Below are positions 5,752-5,757 of a stretch of DNA of 5,757 nt, piece after piece. Below the pieces are notes generated by a model that was not told the origin of the DNA, made no database searches, and was given only the letters and a program-made list of their open reading frames with translations. A program made the position numbers and the translations under genes. How positions within the stretch are numbered: position 1 is the first letter of the stretch; each line of letters starts with the position of its first letter. Source of the stretch: Chloroflexota bacterium. Lineage in GTDB: Bacteria > Chloroflexota > Anaerolineae > Anaerolineales > Anaerolineaceae. The stretch covers positions 1 through 5,757 of the forward strand of contig JAJUJY010000229.1 in NCBI GenBank assembly GCA_029265085.1, read 5' to 3'.

Positions 5752-5757
5752 GTTATC

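Overview
The window reads as ordinary chromosomal DNA from a free-living bacterium. A member of the Chloroflexota, of the Anaerolineae type, would fit the combination of an APH-fold kinase, a beta-phosphoglucomutase-like HAD enzyme and a very long PAS/GAF/HD-GYP sensor. That placement is a guess from protein style, because no marker gene is present. No insertion sequence, phage gene, CRISPR array, tRNA or rRNA was seen.

Layout from left to right. Positions 1-258 (minus) hold the N-terminal part of an APH-fold phosphotransferase cut by the window edge. It is divergent from a GNAT acetyltransferase at 381-815 (plus), and the 122-base gap carries a good promoter for the GNAT gene. Directly after the GNAT stop is a strong GC-rich hairpin (818-843) with A/T flanks on both sides, which should work in both directions. 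On its other side a convergent small gene of 48 codons is proposed (858-1004, minus), supported by a well placed Shine-Dalgarno sequence and by the terminator. Positions 1005-1474 have no convincing gene. They carry an operator-like inverted repeat, a cluster of TTCGAT/ATCGAA hexamers and a promoter with a perfect TATAAT for the next gene. Positions 1475-2128 (plus) encode a HAD-superfamily phosphatase/phosphomutase. From 5642 down to 2175 (minus) lies a 1155-residue membrane sensor with an extracytoplasmic Cache-like region, HAMP, two PAS, two GAF and a C-terminal HD-GYP domain with every expected metal ligand. Its candidate promoter is at the right edge.

The genes do not form one operon. 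Orientation alternates (minus, plus, minus, plus, minus), so each is probably its own transcription unit. The sensor most likely degrades cyclic di-GMP in response to an extracytoplasmic ligand plus cytoplasmic signals. The kinase, acetyltransferase and HAD enzyme are small-molecule enzymes whose substrates cannot be read from sequence. I did not find a clearly new multi-gene system. The least explained items are the 48-codon gene with its out-of-frame 19-base tandem repeat and the 470-base gene-free stretch.
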